Origin: Alphaproteobacteria bacterium
Lineage (GTDB): Bacteria > Pseudomonadota > Alphaproteobacteria > Reyranellales > Reyranellaceae
Assembly: GCA_013290035.1 (NCBI GenBank)
Contig: JABCYT010000213.1
Coordinates: forward strand, 1-6,296
Length of the DNA: 6,296 nucleotides
Direction of reading: 5' to 3'
Part shown: positions 5,693-6,296 of the stretch, piece by piece
How positions within the stretch are numbered: position 1 is the stretch's first letter
Layout of the letters: each line of letters opens with the position of its first letter
Notes under the pieces: generated by a model
Database searches by the model: none
The model's input: the letters and a program-made list of their open reading frames with translations, nothing else
Told to the model about the DNA's origin: nothing
Translations under genes and position numbers: made by a program

Positions 5693-6296
5693 ATGAACGG
5701 CGTGGTGAACATCGAAGACCTGCGCAAGCTCGCCAAGAAGCGGCTGCCCAAGATTGCCTATGATTTCATCGAGGGCGGCACCGACGACGAGGTCGGGCTG
5801 ATCACCAACGAACAGGCCTTCCGCAAGGCGCGCATCGTGCCGCGTTACCTGGTCGACGTCTCGGTGCGGGACCAGTCGACGACGCTGTTCGGCCGGACCT
5901 ATTCCAGCCCGATCGGCATCGCGCCGACCGGCCTCGCCGGCCTGTTCCGCCGCGGCGCCGACCTGATGCTGGCCGAGGCGGCGCGCGAGGCCAACGTGCC
6001 CTTCATCATGTCGGGCTCCAGCACGGCATCGATCGAGGCTCTCGGCAAGCTCGCGCCCGACCACGGCTGGTACCAGCTCTACTCCGCCAAGGACCAGTCG
6101 GTCTCCGAGGACATGATCAAGCGCGCGGGCGATGCCGGGCTGCGCACGCTGGTCTTCACGGTCGACGTGCCGGAGGGCTCCAACCGCGAACGCAATGCGC
6201 GCAACGGCTGGGGCCGACCGCTCAAGCTTACCTGGAAGACCAAGTTCGAGGCGCTGCGGCATCCGGCATGGATGATGGAGTGGGTGCGCCACGGCA
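5693..6296 (+). CDS. FMN-dependent alpha-hydroxy-acid oxidase/dehydrogenase (LldD / mandelate dehydrogenase family), 3' end outside window
   Basis: The visible 201 codons are the N-terminal part of an FMN-dependent 2-hydroxy-acid oxidase, which turns an L-2-hydroxy acid (lactate, glycolate, mandelate or similar) into the 2-oxo acid. Full-length members have about 360-400 residues. By spinach glycolate oxidase alignment, Y23 corresponds to the carboxylate-binding Y24, PIGIAPTGLAGL (73-84) is the FMN-binding strand and loop, YQLY (127-130) gives Q128 and Y130 (Q127/Y129), TVD (156-158) gives T156 and D158 (T155/D157), and R165 matches R164. The position of W108 is occupied by a small residue (S109). 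The catalytic histidine lies beyond the window. The TIM barrel is intact so far with no frameshift. It is probably co-transcribed with the aldolase gene, so the two may act on related compounds. Specificity is not resolved. Confidence 0.92.
   Translation, partial: MNGVVNIEDLRKLAKKRLPKIAYDFIEGGTDDEVGLITNEQAFRKARIVPRYLVDVSVRDQSTTLFGRTYSSPIGIAPTGLAGLFRRGADLMLAEAAREANVPFIMSGSSTASIEALGKLAPDHGWYQLYSAKDQSVSEDMIKRAGDAGLRTLVFTVDVPEGSNRERNARNGWGRPLKLTWKTKFEALRHPAWMMEWVRHG

Noticed and set aside
5558..6292. A 244-codon open frame on the - strand opposite the aldolase end and hydroxy-acid oxidase
   Set aside because: The + strand frame from 5693 carries the full set of FMN-oxidase motifs, so this is a shadow.

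Overview
This is a GC-rich, densely packed window with third codon positions strongly biased to G/C, GTG as well as ATG starts, and short or negative gaps between genes. Gene content and style suggest an alphaproteobacterium of the Rhizobiales or Rhodospirillales type. That placement is an inference from style, since no rRNA or other marker gene is present.

Region 1 (1-3452, + strand) is an oxidoreductase operon of the HcnABC / opine oxidase / D-hydroxyproline dehydrogenase type. It holds the C-terminal half of a DAO-family flavoprotein, a 97-aa [2Fe-2S] protein, a 468-aa FAD/NAD(P)-type flavoprotein with a C-terminal BFD-like [2Fe-2S] domain, and a second, complete DAO-family flavoprotein. 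The DAO subunits would oxidise an amino acid, imino acid or opine-like amine. The two Fe-S/flavin subunits would pass the electrons on, probably to the respiratory chain. The substrate cannot be read from the sequence. Genes overlap or are spaced by 2 bp, except where a 28-bp-arm hairpin repeat (841-908) sits between the Fe-S gene and the FAD gene.

Region 2 (3449-4819, - strand) is a two-gene unit: a GNAT acetyltransferase followed with no gap by a glutathione S-transferase-like protein that carries an extra C-terminal domain. The GST gene runs tail-to-tail into region 1, and the two stop codons share a palindromic CTAG.

Region 3 (4893-6296, + strand) diverges from the GNAT gene across 73 bp. 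It encodes a class II aldolase/adducin-family protein with an apparent signal peptide, then the N-terminal two thirds or so of an FMN-dependent alpha-hydroxy-acid oxidase/dehydrogenase that runs off the window. Together they suggest handling of a small hydroxy-acid or hydroxy-carbonyl compound.

I see no CRISPR array, transposase, rRNA or tRNA gene. No stretch above 300 bases lacks a gene. The points most worth a second look are the two DAO genes around one electron-transfer module, the repeat element with a small ORF that overlaps genes on both sides, the exported class II aldolase, and the GST tail domain.
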